From: Wenyingzhuangia sp. 2_MG-2023
Lineage (GTDB): Bacteria > Bacteroidota > Bacteroidia > Flavobacteriales > Flavobacteriaceae
Direction: 5' to 3'
Length of the DNA: 64,000 nt
Assembly: GCF_030548295.1 (NCBI RefSeq)
Contig: NZ_JAUOSB010000005.1
Coordinates: 62,001 to 126,000 of the forward strand
Part shown: piece by piece, positions 20,901 through 32,106 of the stretch
How positions within the stretch are numbered: the first letter of the stretch is position 1
Layout of the letters: each line of letters opens with the position of its first letter
Position numbers and translations under genes: made by a program
Notes under the pieces: model-generated
Told to the model about the DNA's origin: nothing
The model's database searches: none
The model's input: only the letters and a program-made list of their open reading frames with translations

Positions 20901-20989
20901 TTAAACACAATAGTTTCTCTTTGAGAGAAACTATTGTTAGAACATAGAAGAATAAAAAATAAATAGGTAACAATTAATTTATACTTCAT
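17942..20989 (-). CDS. Secreted GH2-family glycosidase with C-terminal carbohydrate-binding region
   Basis: This 1015-residue protein is probably an exo-acting beta-galactosidase or related GH2 enzyme. A signal peptide (about 1-23) precedes the GH2 sugar-binding (about 27-180), immunoglobulin-like (180-295) and TIM-barrel domains. Glu417 in IYSVGNETRG is the acid/base, and Glu477 in FVSTEAPH is the likely nucleophile; this differs from the CEYAH motif of LacZ-type enzymes. Downstream are beta domains, a YYTLDGTQPS segment typical of a chitobiase-type C-terminal domain (about 835-870), and a terminal CBM6/35-like jelly roll (about 910-1015). It is the last gene of a four-gene cluster (27005 to 17942), 31 bases after the sulfatase. 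Linkage specificity is unknown. Confidence 0.9.
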   Translation of the reverse strand: MKYKLIVTYLFFILLCSNNSFSQRETIVFNKNWKFILQDNPEFSKPNTNTSTWNSIQIPHDWAFEEGISKDGAQGASGGYFGGGIGWYQKTFEASKNWENKLVSIEFDGVYMNSEVWVNGHYLEKRPYGYISFRYEISKFLTTGKNIIAVRVDNSKEPSARWYHPCGIYAPVHLVVTNQQYIKPNGVYVSTPEIKKDFALVNVKTSLGNKSSLKSKGTLETLILDIEGNIVAQKKQKYKDRKSDLELETELKIETPELWSLENPYLYKVVSRLVIKNKIIDEVTINLGVRSIAWKTETGFWLNGKITKLLGVSEHYEGGPLGGAWTEPLLRWKLGLLKDMGVNAIRTAHNPAPPMFYDLCDELGILVMDEIFDGWSKKAKEDYGKQAFDTWWKRDMTEWLLRNRNHPSIIIYSVGNETRGKIGKELVALCHELDAEKPVTSGHSSSEYMDVYGVNGGSEKMDFFNKPRPNKPFVSTEAPHTWQTRGYYRTKTWFRDGYPNKGQQPFELPDLTEKEVFTYEWASSDKWTNGKQHFNSSYDNAMVRISARKNWELMRDLPWFSGHFRWTGYDYYGEAGYVHGGWPFRLFMGGALDVAGFKKDLFYFYQSQWTKEPMAHILPHWTHPTLEKGVEIPVWVYSNCEEVELFLNGRSLGRDKPGTKWDEMQCEWMVPWETGELVVKGYVDGKEVVMSKQTTASTPSAIQLDLEKKYTNTATDKVAIVTANLVDTKNVFYPYGENKIYYHLEGDVVLLSLENGDPVDVTKNVNIYEKKAFMGATRAFLRVSENAKKALITTGAILGEKQLLTSEKVSIDVKTLNFLDTEKQEAYAIYYTLDGTQPSIKSTKYKSSFEVGLGTTVKAIVVKQGKIILTMEETFAADLGLYWKANENTTSAINTNGMLAVNADVKGAKKISNQGQRYVDFKGNEGKVSWYQENDGSAGSFILKFKYASNDTKLRPMELFVNNKSTGIIEFKSTGSWNSKWGEIEVEKKLEAGANYIELKTVGKSGPNILMLIVE

Positions 20990-21020
20990 ATACGAAATTT
21001 TTATGATATTTTATTTTTGA

Positions 21021-22526
21021 TTAATGGCTTGTTTTTTTGACGTTTTTTAAATCAACTCCTTTAAAATATTTATCTAAAGTATACTTTGGTTGTTTGTCAT
21101 CTGGCCTCTGTTTCAGTTTTTTATAATCGTATTCTAGAGGTAGAATGGTTGATGGATTAAGGTCTGCCGTGTCATCTGTTGTTTGATGCCAACTTTTTAT
21201 TAAGCCCATCATTTCATCAACCTTAGATTTATACCCATCTAACTCAGCCAAATTGTGAATTTCTAAGGGATCCGTTTTTAAATTAAACAATTGCGTATAA
21301 TTTCTTTCTGGATATCTAATCAATTTCCATTCATCTGTTCTTACTGCTCTTGCTGTATGTCTATATGAAGTGTAAAGCGATTCTCTTATTTTTGTTTCTT
21401 TTCCTTTAACAATTGCAGCAAAGTTTTTTCCATCAATATTTTTTGGTTCAGGCAAATCACATAAATCTGCCAAACTAGGAAATACATCAAATAAGTAAAC
21501 CAAAGCATCTTTTGTTTGATTTTTTGGAATTCCTGGACCACTAATCATCAATGGAACTTTCATACTATGCTCATACAAATCTTGTTTACCTAACAAACCA
21601 TGACTACCAATTGCCAACCCATTATCTGCTGCATAAACAATAATCGTATTTTCATACAATCCTTGTTTTTTTAGGGTGTTGATGATGTCACCAACTCTAT
21701 TGTCTAAATGACTAATCAAAGCATAATAATCTGCTAAAGAAGCCTGAATTAACTTTGGTGTTCTAGGCCAAGGTCCTAATGTTTCATCTCTAACATTCAA
21801 ATTATCAAACTTAAAAGGATGCAATGCTTTAAAGTTTCCTGGTAAAGGAATTGATTCGTCTGGGTACATGCCTATATAATCTTCTCTTGGTGATCTAGGA
21901 TCATGTGGAGCTGTAAAAGCTACATAACAGAAGAAAGGATCGTCTTGTTTACCTTTGGCATATCCTTCTAAATAATCAATGGCTACATCTGCAAACAAAT
22001 CTGTAGAATATCCCTTATTAACTGGGTCACTTAATTTTCCATCTTTCCCAAGACTTCTCATAGGTGTGCTGTAATGATTTGCCATACCTCCAACAAAAAC
22101 ATTTTCTCCATGTTGAAAACTTGCTTCAAAGCTTGTTTTTTCGTTGTGCCATTTTCCGGTACCAAAAGTTTGATAACCATTTTCTGCAAAATGCATAGGC
22201 ATGGTTTTTACACCTTTTAATTTATCGTAGACATGAAACAAACTTTTCCCACTCATTAGCATAGCTCTACTAGGTGCACAAATGGCTCCATGATGACCTC
22301 CCATAACATAGCTATTGGTAAATCTAACTCCATTTTTAGCTAACTGATCAATATTAGGTGTTTGAATATATGTATTTCCTGCACACCCTAAAGCATCAGC
22401 TCTTTGATCATCCGCAAAAATGAATAGTACATTTGGCTTAGGTTTTACCTCTTGTTTAGAAGCTAAAGAATTACTAAATATAGAGGTGGATATAAAAAGG
22501 GGTAGAAAATATACTATTTTTAACAT
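21021..22526 (-). CDS. S1-family (formylglycine-dependent) sulfatase, second copy
   Basis: This 501-residue secreted sulfatase has a signal peptide (about 1-22), metal-binding Asp39-Asp40 in FIFADDQRADALG, and the active-site signature CAPSRAMLMSG starting at Cys83. GKWHNEK and AADNGLAIGSHG further support the family; the latter resembles the choline-sulfatase/iduronate-sulfatase-like branch rather than the arylsulfatase-like branch of the lipoprotein sulfatase at 11871. The two therefore probably remove sulfate from different positions. The C-terminus is Lys-rich. It sits between the GH29-type gene (62 bases upstream) and the GH2 gene (31 bases downstream) in one apparent operon. Confidence 0.94.
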   Translation of the reverse strand: MLKIVYFLPLFISTSIFSNSLASKQEVKPKPNVLFIFADDQRADALGCAGNTYIQTPNIDQLAKNGVRFTNSYVMGGHHGAICAPSRAMLMSGKSLFHVYDKLKGVKTMPMHFAENGYQTFGTGKWHNEKTSFEASFQHGENVFVGGMANHYSTPMRSLGKDGKLSDPVNKGYSTDLFADVAIDYLEGYAKGKQDDPFFCYVAFTAPHDPRSPREDYIGMYPDESIPLPGNFKALHPFKFDNLNVRDETLGPWPRTPKLIQASLADYYALISHLDNRVGDIINTLKKQGLYENTIIVYAADNGLAIGSHGLLGKQDLYEHSMKVPLMISGPGIPKNQTKDALVYLFDVFPSLADLCDLPEPKNIDGKNFAAIVKGKETKIRESLYTSYRHTARAVRTDEWKLIRYPERNYTQLFNLKTDPLEIHNLAELDGYKSKVDEMMGLIKSWHQTTDDTADLNPSTILPLEYDYKKLKQRPDDKQPKYTLDKYFKGVDLKNVKKTSH

Positions 22527-22588
22527 GTTTCAATTTTTTATGAACAATTATTTTTTTCTAATTTATTGATATGTAAAGGAGAATTATA

Positions 22589-23707
22589 TTAGCTCTTTAA
22601 TAAATTTTCCCAACCTTTGGTTTTGATCTCTTTACCTACTTCTCTTAAAACCTTAACATCTTCTGGATGCATTTCTCCCGATGGTAATGGCCCTGTATTC
22701 AATAGCAAATTAGCAGGATAACTATTTGCTTTTTTCAACATTTTTATAACCTCTTCTTTGGTTTTGTGTTTCCCATCTTGTGTTTTGGTGTATCCCCAAC
22801 CTTTACGCTGTAAATGATCGCAAATCTCAAGTGGTGTTTCTATTTTTTCGTCAGCATTATATTTACGTTCTGGAGCTAAAAAGTCTTCCGTTCCTAACAT
22901 TCCTTGTTTATAAGAAACTAAAACTTGTGGTTGCTTAGAATGAATCAAATCATATAATTCTTGACATTTAAACAAAGAACGATCTCCAGAAGCTGGTGTT
23001 GAAAAACCATCTAACCAAATACCTGCAACATCCTTATAGTTAGTTAACAATTCAGTTACCTGATTGGTCATAAACTCTAAATAATTATTCAAATTATGCT
23101 TTTTACCATAGTTGTAAAAAGGTTCTTCGGTTTCAAATTTAGGTCTCGCTGCTCCTCCCCATTCATCATTATTTGGTGCATCAGGATGTCTCCAATCTCT
23201 ACCGTGTGAATAGTATAAGAAAAGTGCGATACCTTTTTTATTACATTGTTCTGATAACTCTGCGACCAAATCTCTTTTGGCAGGAGAATTAACACTATTA
23301 AAATCGGTATATTTAGTATCCCACAAACAAAAACTATCGTGATGACGTGTGGTAAGGTTGATGTATTTCATACCTGCCTCTAATGCTAAATCTGTAATAA
23401 AATCTGCATCAAACTTATCTGCTGTAAATTGATCTTTCAACTTTGCATATTCTGCTACGTGAATCTTCTCATTATATTGCACCCATTCATGTCTTCCTAA
23501 AATAGAATACAAACCATAATGGATAAACATACCATATTTAGCATCTTTAAACCATTGAATAGCAGCTTCTCTTGGATCGGTTTTGTACAAATCTTCGTAT
23601 CCTTTTAAATAACTAGGCATCTCAGTACCCTTTCCTATACAACTAGGAAACATCATGGTTCCAGCTGTTGCTAACATGGATACCTTTATAAAATCTTTTC
23701 TGTTCAT
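22589..23707 (-). CDS. GH29-type alpha-L-fucosidase or alpha-L-galactosidase
   Basis: This 372-residue enzyme has a short export signal ending near FPSC (Cys23), possibly lipidated, with an RK-D-F-I-K N-terminus weakly like a Tat signal. The GH29 barrel shows KYGMFIHYGLYSILGRHEW, LTTRHHDSFCLWDTKY and the nucleophile Asp233 in AGIWLDGF. The family includes alpha-L-fucosidases and alpha-L-galactosidases, which differ by one substituent on the sugar, so the sequence alone does not tell which. No C-terminal binding module is present, so it is a short, single-domain form. It lies between the LacZ-type GH2 gene and the second sulfatase on the same strand. Confidence 0.9.
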   Translation of the reverse strand: MNRKDFIKVSMLATAGTMMFPSCIGKGTEMPSYLKGYEDLYKTDPREAAIQWFKDAKYGMFIHYGLYSILGRHEWVQYNEKIHVAEYAKLKDQFTADKFDADFITDLALEAGMKYINLTTRHHDSFCLWDTKYTDFNSVNSPAKRDLVAELSEQCNKKGIALFLYYSHGRDWRHPDAPNNDEWGGAARPKFETEEPFYNYGKKHNLNNYLEFMTNQVTELLTNYKDVAGIWLDGFSTPASGDRSLFKCQELYDLIHSKQPQVLVSYKQGMLGTEDFLAPERKYNADEKIETPLEICDHLQRKGWGYTKTQDGKHKTKEEVIKMLKKANSYPANLLLNTGPLPSGEMHPEDVKVLREVGKEIKTKGWENLLKS

Positions 23708-23760
23708 AATTTAATATCTAAATTCGATTTATACTGTTTTTTATATCTCTTCAATGAAAC

Positions 23761-23795
23761 AAGAAGACCCTATCCTATCAGGAAAAAGTCTTCTT
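23761..23795 (-). other. Intergenic stem-loop between the LacZ-type GH2 and GH29 genes
   Basis: AAGAAGAC (23761-23768) pairs with GTCTTCTT (23788-23795), with a short inner CCT/AGG pairing. No U-run follows on the minus-strand transcript, so it looks more like an mRNA-stabilising or processing hairpin than a terminator. Confidence 0.45.
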
Positions 23796-23804
23796 ATTAA
23801 ATAA

Positions 23805-27044
<3,240 letters not shown>

Positions 27045-27076
27045 CTAATTGTTACTTAGCTTAGTCTCATTAACTA

Positions 27077-27084
27077 CAAATTTA
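27077..27084 (-). promoter_or_regulatory. Candidate -7 element of the GH2-GH29-sulfatase-GH2 operon
   Basis: The minus strand reads TAAATTTG, an exact match to TAnnTTTG. No TTTG is found about 19 bases upstream, which fits an activator-dependent promoter, and the 16-base operator begins 32 bases upstream. Confidence 0.5.
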
Positions 27085-27116
27085 GATTAAAAACAAAATT
27101 TATAATTATCAGATAA

Positions 27117-27132
27117 GGGGTCTAAATGTTGC
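27117..27132 (+). promoter_or_regulatory. Candidate HTCS operator upstream of the GH2 operon
   Basis: GGGGTCTAAATGTTGC shares 12 invariant positions with the copies at 5299-5314 and 13550-13565. It lies 111 bases before the LacZ-type start codon, just upstream of where a -33 element would be, a usual position for an activator. Confidence 0.55.
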
Positions 27133-27253
27133 ATTCTTCACAAATTTAACAGTAAATGCTTGCTAAAACAGAGACATTCATTCTATATCTCCATCTAAAA
27201 TTGACGCATCTATATTTCTATTGTTACATTTCATAAATCCTATTCCATTTATC

Positions 27254-27261
27254 TATATTTG
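27254..27261 (+). promoter_or_regulatory. Candidate -7 element of tRNA-Leu/tsaE
   Basis: TATATTTG matches TAnnTTTG and would start transcription about 24 bases before the tRNA. No clear TTTG is present 19-21 bases upstream. Confidence 0.45.
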
Positions 27262-27291
27262 CATTCTTTAAAAGGAATATTTTTTTTAATA

Positions 27292-27374
27292 GCACCTATG
27301 GCGGAATTGGTAGACGTGCTACCTTGAGGGGGTAGTGTCCTATGGACGTGCTGGTTCGAATCCAGTTAGGTGTA
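27292..27374 (+). tRNA. tRNA-Leu (anticodon GAG)
   Basis: This 83-base gene folds as a class II tRNA. The acceptor stem is GCACCTA with TAGGTGT (first pair G-U), the D arm contains GGCGGAATTGGTAGACG, the anticodon stem CTACC/GGTAG encloses the loop TTGAGGG with GAG at positions 34-36, a variable arm follows (TGTCCTATGGACG), and the T arm has CTGG-TTCGAAT-CCAG. The discriminator base is A. CCA is not encoded (the next bases are CAA), so it must be added enzymatically. tsaE begins 12 bases after the 3' end. Confidence 0.95.
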
Positions 27375-27386
27375 CAAAATATCACT

Positions 27387-27791
27387 ATGGAAATAACATA
27401 TTCTTTAGACAATTTACCCGTTGTTGCCTCTCAAATTTTAGAGCATACAAAAAGTAAAATCTTGTTGTTTTATGCAACTATGGGAACAGGAAAAACAACC
27501 TTAATTAAAGAACTAGCAAATCAATTAGGTTGCAACATTAGCTCTTCTCCAACTTTTTCTTTGGTCAACGAATATGAGACACCAGAACAAGAAATATTGT
27601 ATCACTTTGATTTTTACAGAATTGATAACGATGATGAAGCCTACGACATTGGTATTGAAGAGTATTTTTATAACAACCAATGGTGTTTTGTAGAATGGCC
27701 TGAGAATATAGAAAATTTATTACCTTTAGATGCACAGGTAATTTCCATTAAGACAAATAGTGACCACACAAGAACGCTTTGCCTTAAATAA
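27387..27791 (+). CDS. tsaE: TsaE, tRNA N6-threonylcarbamoyladenosine biosynthesis ATPase
   Basis: TsaE is the ATPase that works with TsaB and TsaD to make t6A at position 37 of ANN-decoding tRNAs. The Walker A motif ATMGTGKTTL is at residues 30-39, followed by the conserved SSPTFSLVNEYE and HFDFYRI, and a C-terminal FVEWPENI segment. I set the start at ATG 27387 (134 residues, usual for TsaE), not at an earlier in-frame ATG at 27342 that lies inside the tRNA. With only 12 bases between the tRNA 3' end and the start codon, there is no room for a separate promoter, so tsaE is probably transcribed through the tRNA. Confidence 0.95.
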   Translation: MEITYSLDNLPVVASQILEHTKSKILLFYATMGTGKTTLIKELANQLGCNISSSPTFSLVNEYETPEQEILYHFDFYRIDNDDEAYDIGIEEYFYNNQWCFVEWPENIENLLPLDAQVISIKTNSDHTRTLCLK

Positions 27792-27823
27792 CAACTTTAC
27801 CTGCTTTCTAACTAAACTCGTGT

Positions 27824-29023
27824 ATGGATAAGCGTATGACTGCATTTGGAAAAATTGAGTTTCATGTTCAAGAAGAACGTTTGGCAATTACTCCCAAGAA
27901 AGGAGATTTGTTTATAGGACTCCCTAAAGAAACCTGTCACGAAGAAAAAAGAGTTTGCCTAACTCCAGATGCTGTGGCAGCCATGACTTTGCAAGGTCAC
28001 AGAATTATTATTGAATCAGGTGCCGGGTTGGCTTCCAATTTTACAGACAAGGAATATTCTGATTCTGGAGCAAAAATATCTTACAGTACAAAAGAAGTTT
28101 TTGAATGCAATATTGTTTTAAAAGTTTCTCCCCCATCCATTGAAGAAATCAACCTAATCAAACCTCAAGCCTTTTTAGTTTCTTCTTTACAACTAAAAAC
28201 ACAAGCCAAAGACTATTTTAAAGCCTTAGCAAACAAACGCATTACTGCTATTGCTTTTGATTTTATCAAAGACGAGCAAGATAGTTTTCCTATTGTAAAA
28301 TCTTTGAGCGAAATTGCTGGAACTGCTTCTATTTTAATCGCCTCAGAATTGATGAATGCTGAAAATGGTGGTTCTGGAAGATTGCTAGGAAATATTAGTG
28401 GAGTACCTCCTTGCGAAGTAGTAATTTTAGGAGCAGGAACCGTAGCTTTATTTGCAGCAAAATCCGCAAAAGCACTGGGAGCAAGCGTTAAGGTGTTTGA
28501 CAATTCTATCACCAAACTAAGACAATTACAGCAAGACTTAAACATTCCTGTTTACACCTCTACCATACATCACAAAGCACTAGAAAAAGCATTGATGAGA
28601 GCCGATGTTGTGATTGGAGCCATCAAAGGAAAAACAAGAGCACCCATTGTAGTCTCAGAAGATTTGATTTGTGTGATGAAAGAAGGGGCGGTTATTATTG
28701 ATGTTAGTATTGACAGAGGTGGTTGTTTTGAAACCTCCGAATTGACAACACACAGCAATCCTACTTTTAAGAAACACGGAGTGATTCATTATGGTGTTCC
28801 CAACATTCCCTCTAGATATGCCAAAACAGCTACTGTATCTATCAGCAACATTATTACTCCTTATTTGTTAGCCGTTGGTGACGAAGGTGGCTTTGAAACT
28901 GCCGTAAAATACGATACCGTAATTAGAAGTGGTATGTATATGTACAAAGGTATTTTAACTAAAAAAGCAGTTGGAGATTGGTTCAACATCCCTTTTACAG
29001 ACATCAACCTATTGATTTTATAA
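27824..29023 (+). CDS. ald: Alanine dehydrogenase
   Basis: This enzyme interconverts L-alanine with pyruvate and ammonia using NAD. The protein has 399 residues: an N-terminal extension of about 30 residues before IGLPKETCHEEKRVCLTPDAV, the substrate-binding domain, a Rossmann domain with VVILGAGTVALFAAKSAKAL, then the DVSIDRGG motif and YGVPNIPSRYAKTAT near the C-terminus. The extension makes it longer than the usual 370-residue enzyme, as I recall for Flavobacteriaceae. A second Met four codons in (27836) is an alternative start. It follows tsaE by 32 bases and ends before a perfect bidirectional terminator. Confidence 0.9.
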   Translation: MDKRMTAFGKIEFHVQEERLAITPKKGDLFIGLPKETCHEEKRVCLTPDAVAAMTLQGHRIIIESGAGLASNFTDKEYSDSGAKISYSTKEVFECNIVLKVSPPSIEEINLIKPQAFLVSSLQLKTQAKDYFKALANKRITAIAFDFIKDEQDSFPIVKSLSEIAGTASILIASELMNAENGGSGRLLGNISGVPPCEVVILGAGTVALFAAKSAKALGASVKVFDNSITKLRQLQQDLNIPVYTSTIHHKALEKALMRADVVIGAIKGKTRAPIVVSEDLICVMKEGAVIIDVSIDRGGCFETSELTTHSNPTFKKHGVIHYGVPNIPSRYAKTATVSISNIITPYLLAVGDEGGFETAVKYDTVIRSGMYMYKGILTKKAVGDWFNIPFTDINLLIL

Positions 29024-29048
29024 AAATTACACTTAATTTCTAAATATT

Positions 29049-29086
29049 AAAAAAGGTTGTAAAACTTAAGTTTTACAACCTTTTTT
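29049..29086. terminator. Bidirectional terminator between ald and the Asp-box protein
   Basis: This is a perfect 38-base palindrome (19-bp arms, no spacer) around GGTTGTAAAACTT, with A and T runs at the ends. It lies between convergent genes ending at 29023 and 29106. Confidence 0.92.
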
Positions 29087-29105
29087 AATTCCTATAACAA
29101 ACGTA

Positions 29106-31907
29106 TTAATGTACCGTTACAACTGAATAATCTCCAAAACGTCCGTCTTTGGTAGTTGCCCAAATCTTCACATTACCTTTACCAACAGGAGTTATTGTTC
29201 CTGTTTTACTTACTTTGGCAATTGCTGAATTTTCAGATTTCCAAACAATCTTTTCACTTTGGTAACTTTTATTAACAATTTTAGCTTTTAACTGAATCTT
29301 TTTACCGTCTTTTATAGTTACCACAGGAGTTGTTACTTTAACTACTTGTACTTGGTTCCCATTTTCAATTTTCCCTTTATAGAAACCTCCTCCTTTGGTT
29401 GCCAACCACATTTCTGCTGGATTGTGTAAATCGAACTTTACATCTTCTATTTGATGAGGAATTACAATGCTTTTATTAATCTTTTCCCAAGTCTCTCCAC
29501 GATCTTTACTTAAATACACTCCTGGATTTTTGGATAAAAACTTGGTAGTAACCACCATTAAATTATGATCAAAAGGAGAAATTGCAAAACACTCTGTTTC
29601 TGGTGCTTTAAAAACTTGTTCCCAATTTTCACCAAAATCATCAGAATACCAAACACCTGCTCCACCTCCACGGTAACCTGTAGTAATATACATACGGTTG
29701 GTATGGTCAAAAGTTACAAATTGTACTCCCTCTACCTCACTCGGTGTTTTTACTTCTTTCCAAGTTGCTCCTCTATCTGTAGAATGAAACAAACCTCCTT
29801 CTGACAAAGGCTTTCTATAATTGTGAATGTTTTTCTCTGCAGCTATAAACAACGATTTTCTAGATAGATCTCTTGGATCAAATTGTACATCGTTAATTTT
29901 TGCAGGGCTTGGCAATCCCTCATTGCTTTGCTGGAATGTTTTCCCCTTGTCTTTAGACACAAAGAACCCTCCTTGATGCCCCTTTTTAGCATTGGCTATG
30001 TCAGTAATTCCAAAATACATATAATTCGGATCAATAGGGTCTATCAACAACCCATTAGTATAAAAGTCATCTTTCCATTTGTTGGTGGCAGGAGTAGCAA
30101 TTCCATGCTTGTGCCAAGTTAATCCTCCATCTGTACTTCTAAACATATATTGTTTTTCCTCTTGTCGGTTAGAGGTTACATACACAGTTTTAGCATCATA
30201 CGGATCAAATACAATATTACTAACCGTAGCTTGAGCACTTTCTATATACTTTAAAGCAATCTCTCCGCTTTCTGTAATTTCGGGAATCCATAATCTATGC
30301 TCACCCGATCCTAACAAAGTAGTTTCAAATCTTTTGTCCTGAGCAATGGTCAATGCAGGCAAATTGCTGTTTCCTGTTCCTATAATAGCACCTGTTGAAG
30401 TAACATTTTCATCTACCTGTTTCCACGTTGCCCCTCTATCAGAGCTTAACATAGTACTGTGATCAGAAATAATCATCACACTTCCATCAACACCAACATC
30501 CATCCCCCTCATAGAGCGTAAGGCATAATTTTTACCAAAACGCATATGTGGAGAAGAATGTCCAACCTCCATATTGTTATGTGTTGGATTTCCTCTTTTT
30601 TCCCAATACGCTTTGTCTTTTTCCCATGTTTCTTGGTACAAACGAGCGGTACTAATCCATTTATTTCCAAAATCTTCTGTTTTCCACAAACGTCCTGGCA
30701 TGATTGATTTTCCTATTTGTGGATCTGCAAAACCTAAATACACAACACCTTCTTTACTAGGATCAGCACTAATCATATTAAAACGTTGTAGTGCCTTTGT
30801 TGGCAATTCTGGATATAATTCTTGAGCTTTTCCTTTAGAAATCCCAAACCATTTAGCCAAATATAAATAGTAATTAGCCGGCACTCCTCCAGATAGTTGA
30901 TTGATATCTAAATACAATTCTCCAGTTATATTTTTCCATGACTTTCCTTCATCATTAGAATAAAAAACTCCTCCTGTACATTGGGTTGTTTTTCCATTAG
31001 CAACGTATTGCGTTTGATCTATAACAAATAACTGAAATGATTTAGTCTTAGCATTGTAATAAAAATCCATATCCATGATAATATCATTATCAAACTGCCC
31101 AGAAACTTTTTTCCATTTTTTCCCTCCATTTTCTGATTGAAACAAACCGTAATTAGAAGCTGCAAAAATTTGCTTTGGTTTCCTAGGATTTACAATAATT
31201 CTACAAACTTGAATTTGTTCTGGCAAACCATTATTAATCAGTTTCCAGCTTTTTCCTCCATTGCTAGTTTTCCACAATTTTCCAATATGCATGAACTTTT
31301 TACTTTCATCACCTCTAGGATTTTTTGCATTTATATCTTTTAAAGAAGACATCCAATCTTGTTGACGGACATTCCCTCCTCCTGCTACATACCAAACTTT
31401 TTCATTTGTTGGATCAATGGTAACTGCCGCTACTTTTCTTCTCCAACTCTCTTTATCAGTTCCATCATTATCTACTTTATACCAAGGACAATATTTTACA
31501 ATTTCCCAATTCTTTCCTAAATCTTTTGTTTTCCATAGTTGCGATGATGTTAATGCTAAACCAAATTTTGCATCGGTAACAGAATACTCCAAATCTCTTA
31601 AATGGTAAAACGAAGCATCTCCATCATAATCTGTAATTCCGTACCAACTTTTTCCGTTATTTTCAGATTGATAAGCATTCCACATATCTGGACATTGAGT
31701 AATAAGTTCTGGAATGGTTGGATGGTAACGCATTAAATTAGCAAAACCTGCATTTCCCGGAGCAACCTGTTTCCAAACTACTCCGTTAGTAGAAGCTACT
31801 TTTTCATTCTCTAATTTTTTAAAAAACTTGTTTTGAGAATTTGCACTAGTACTTACAAGTAAAATAACGGTAAATACTCCTTTAAATATTTTATATATCT
31901 GTTTCAT
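29106..31907 (-). CDS. Secreted Asp-box (BNR/VPS10-like) beta-propeller protein with Ig-like domain
   Basis: This 933-residue exported protein (signal peptide about 1-24) carries around a dozen Asp-box motifs of the S-x-D-x-G-x-x-W type, e.g. YSNDEGKSW, LSSDRGATW, RSTDGGLTW, HSTDRGATW, YSDDFGENW and LSKDRGETW. These span residues 60-850 and indicate one large or two consecutive propellers, as in VPS10 proteins and GH74 xyloglucanases. The C-terminus (about 855-933) is a bacterial Ig-like (BIG2) domain with WKSENSAIAKVSKTGTITPVG. I cannot identify catalytic residues, so a binding or glycosidase role is open. It is transcribed alone, between the ald terminator and a 199-base upstream gap lacking the PUL operator motif. 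Confidence 0.8.
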   Translation of the reverse strand: MKQIYKIFKGVFTVILLVSTSANSQNKFFKKLENEKVASTNGVVWKQVAPGNAGFANLMRYHPTIPELITQCPDMWNAYQSENNGKSWYGITDYDGDASFYHLRDLEYSVTDAKFGLALTSSQLWKTKDLGKNWEIVKYCPWYKVDNDGTDKESWRRKVAAVTIDPTNEKVWYVAGGGNVRQQDWMSSLKDINAKNPRGDESKKFMHIGKLWKTSNGGKSWKLINNGLPEQIQVCRIIVNPRKPKQIFAASNYGLFQSENGGKKWKKVSGQFDNDIIMDMDFYYNAKTKSFQLFVIDQTQYVANGKTTQCTGGVFYSNDEGKSWKNITGELYLDINQLSGGVPANYYLYLAKWFGISKGKAQELYPELPTKALQRFNMISADPSKEGVVYLGFADPQIGKSIMPGRLWKTEDFGNKWISTARLYQETWEKDKAYWEKRGNPTHNNMEVGHSSPHMRFGKNYALRSMRGMDVGVDGSVMIISDHSTMLSSDRGATWKQVDENVTSTGAIIGTGNSNLPALTIAQDKRFETTLLGSGEHRLWIPEITESGEIALKYIESAQATVSNIVFDPYDAKTVYVTSNRQEEKQYMFRSTDGGLTWHKHGIATPATNKWKDDFYTNGLLIDPIDPNYMYFGITDIANAKKGHQGGFFVSKDKGKTFQQSNEGLPSPAKINDVQFDPRDLSRKSLFIAAEKNIHNYRKPLSEGGLFHSTDRGATWKEVKTPSEVEGVQFVTFDHTNRMYITTGYRGGGAGVWYSDDFGENWEQVFKAPETECFAISPFDHNLMVVTTKFLSKNPGVYLSKDRGETWEKINKSIVIPHQIEDVKFDLHNPAEMWLATKGGGFYKGKIENGNQVQVVKVTTPVVTIKDGKKIQLKAKIVNKSYQSEKIVWKSENSAIAKVSKTGTITPVGKGNVKIWATTKDGRFGDYSVVTVH

Positions 31908-32106
31908 ATTGATTAAAAATAATTATCAAACAAACTTAATTATTTACTTAACAAACTAGTATAACAAATAGTTTATACACTAAAACATACGATCTATAAA
32001 ACTAGACTTGTCTATTTTTAAGCACTTAATTAAATATAATTTAATTTTAAATAACTCTTAAATTCTTTTATTCTTCTTTACTTTTGATGATAGAAAATGA
32101 ATAATA

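Noticed and set aside
27342-27386. Extended start for TsaE at the in-frame ATG inside the tRNA gene
   Set aside because: The additional 15 residues are encoded by the tRNA T arm and acceptor stem, and TsaE homologues start at the MEITYSLDN position.
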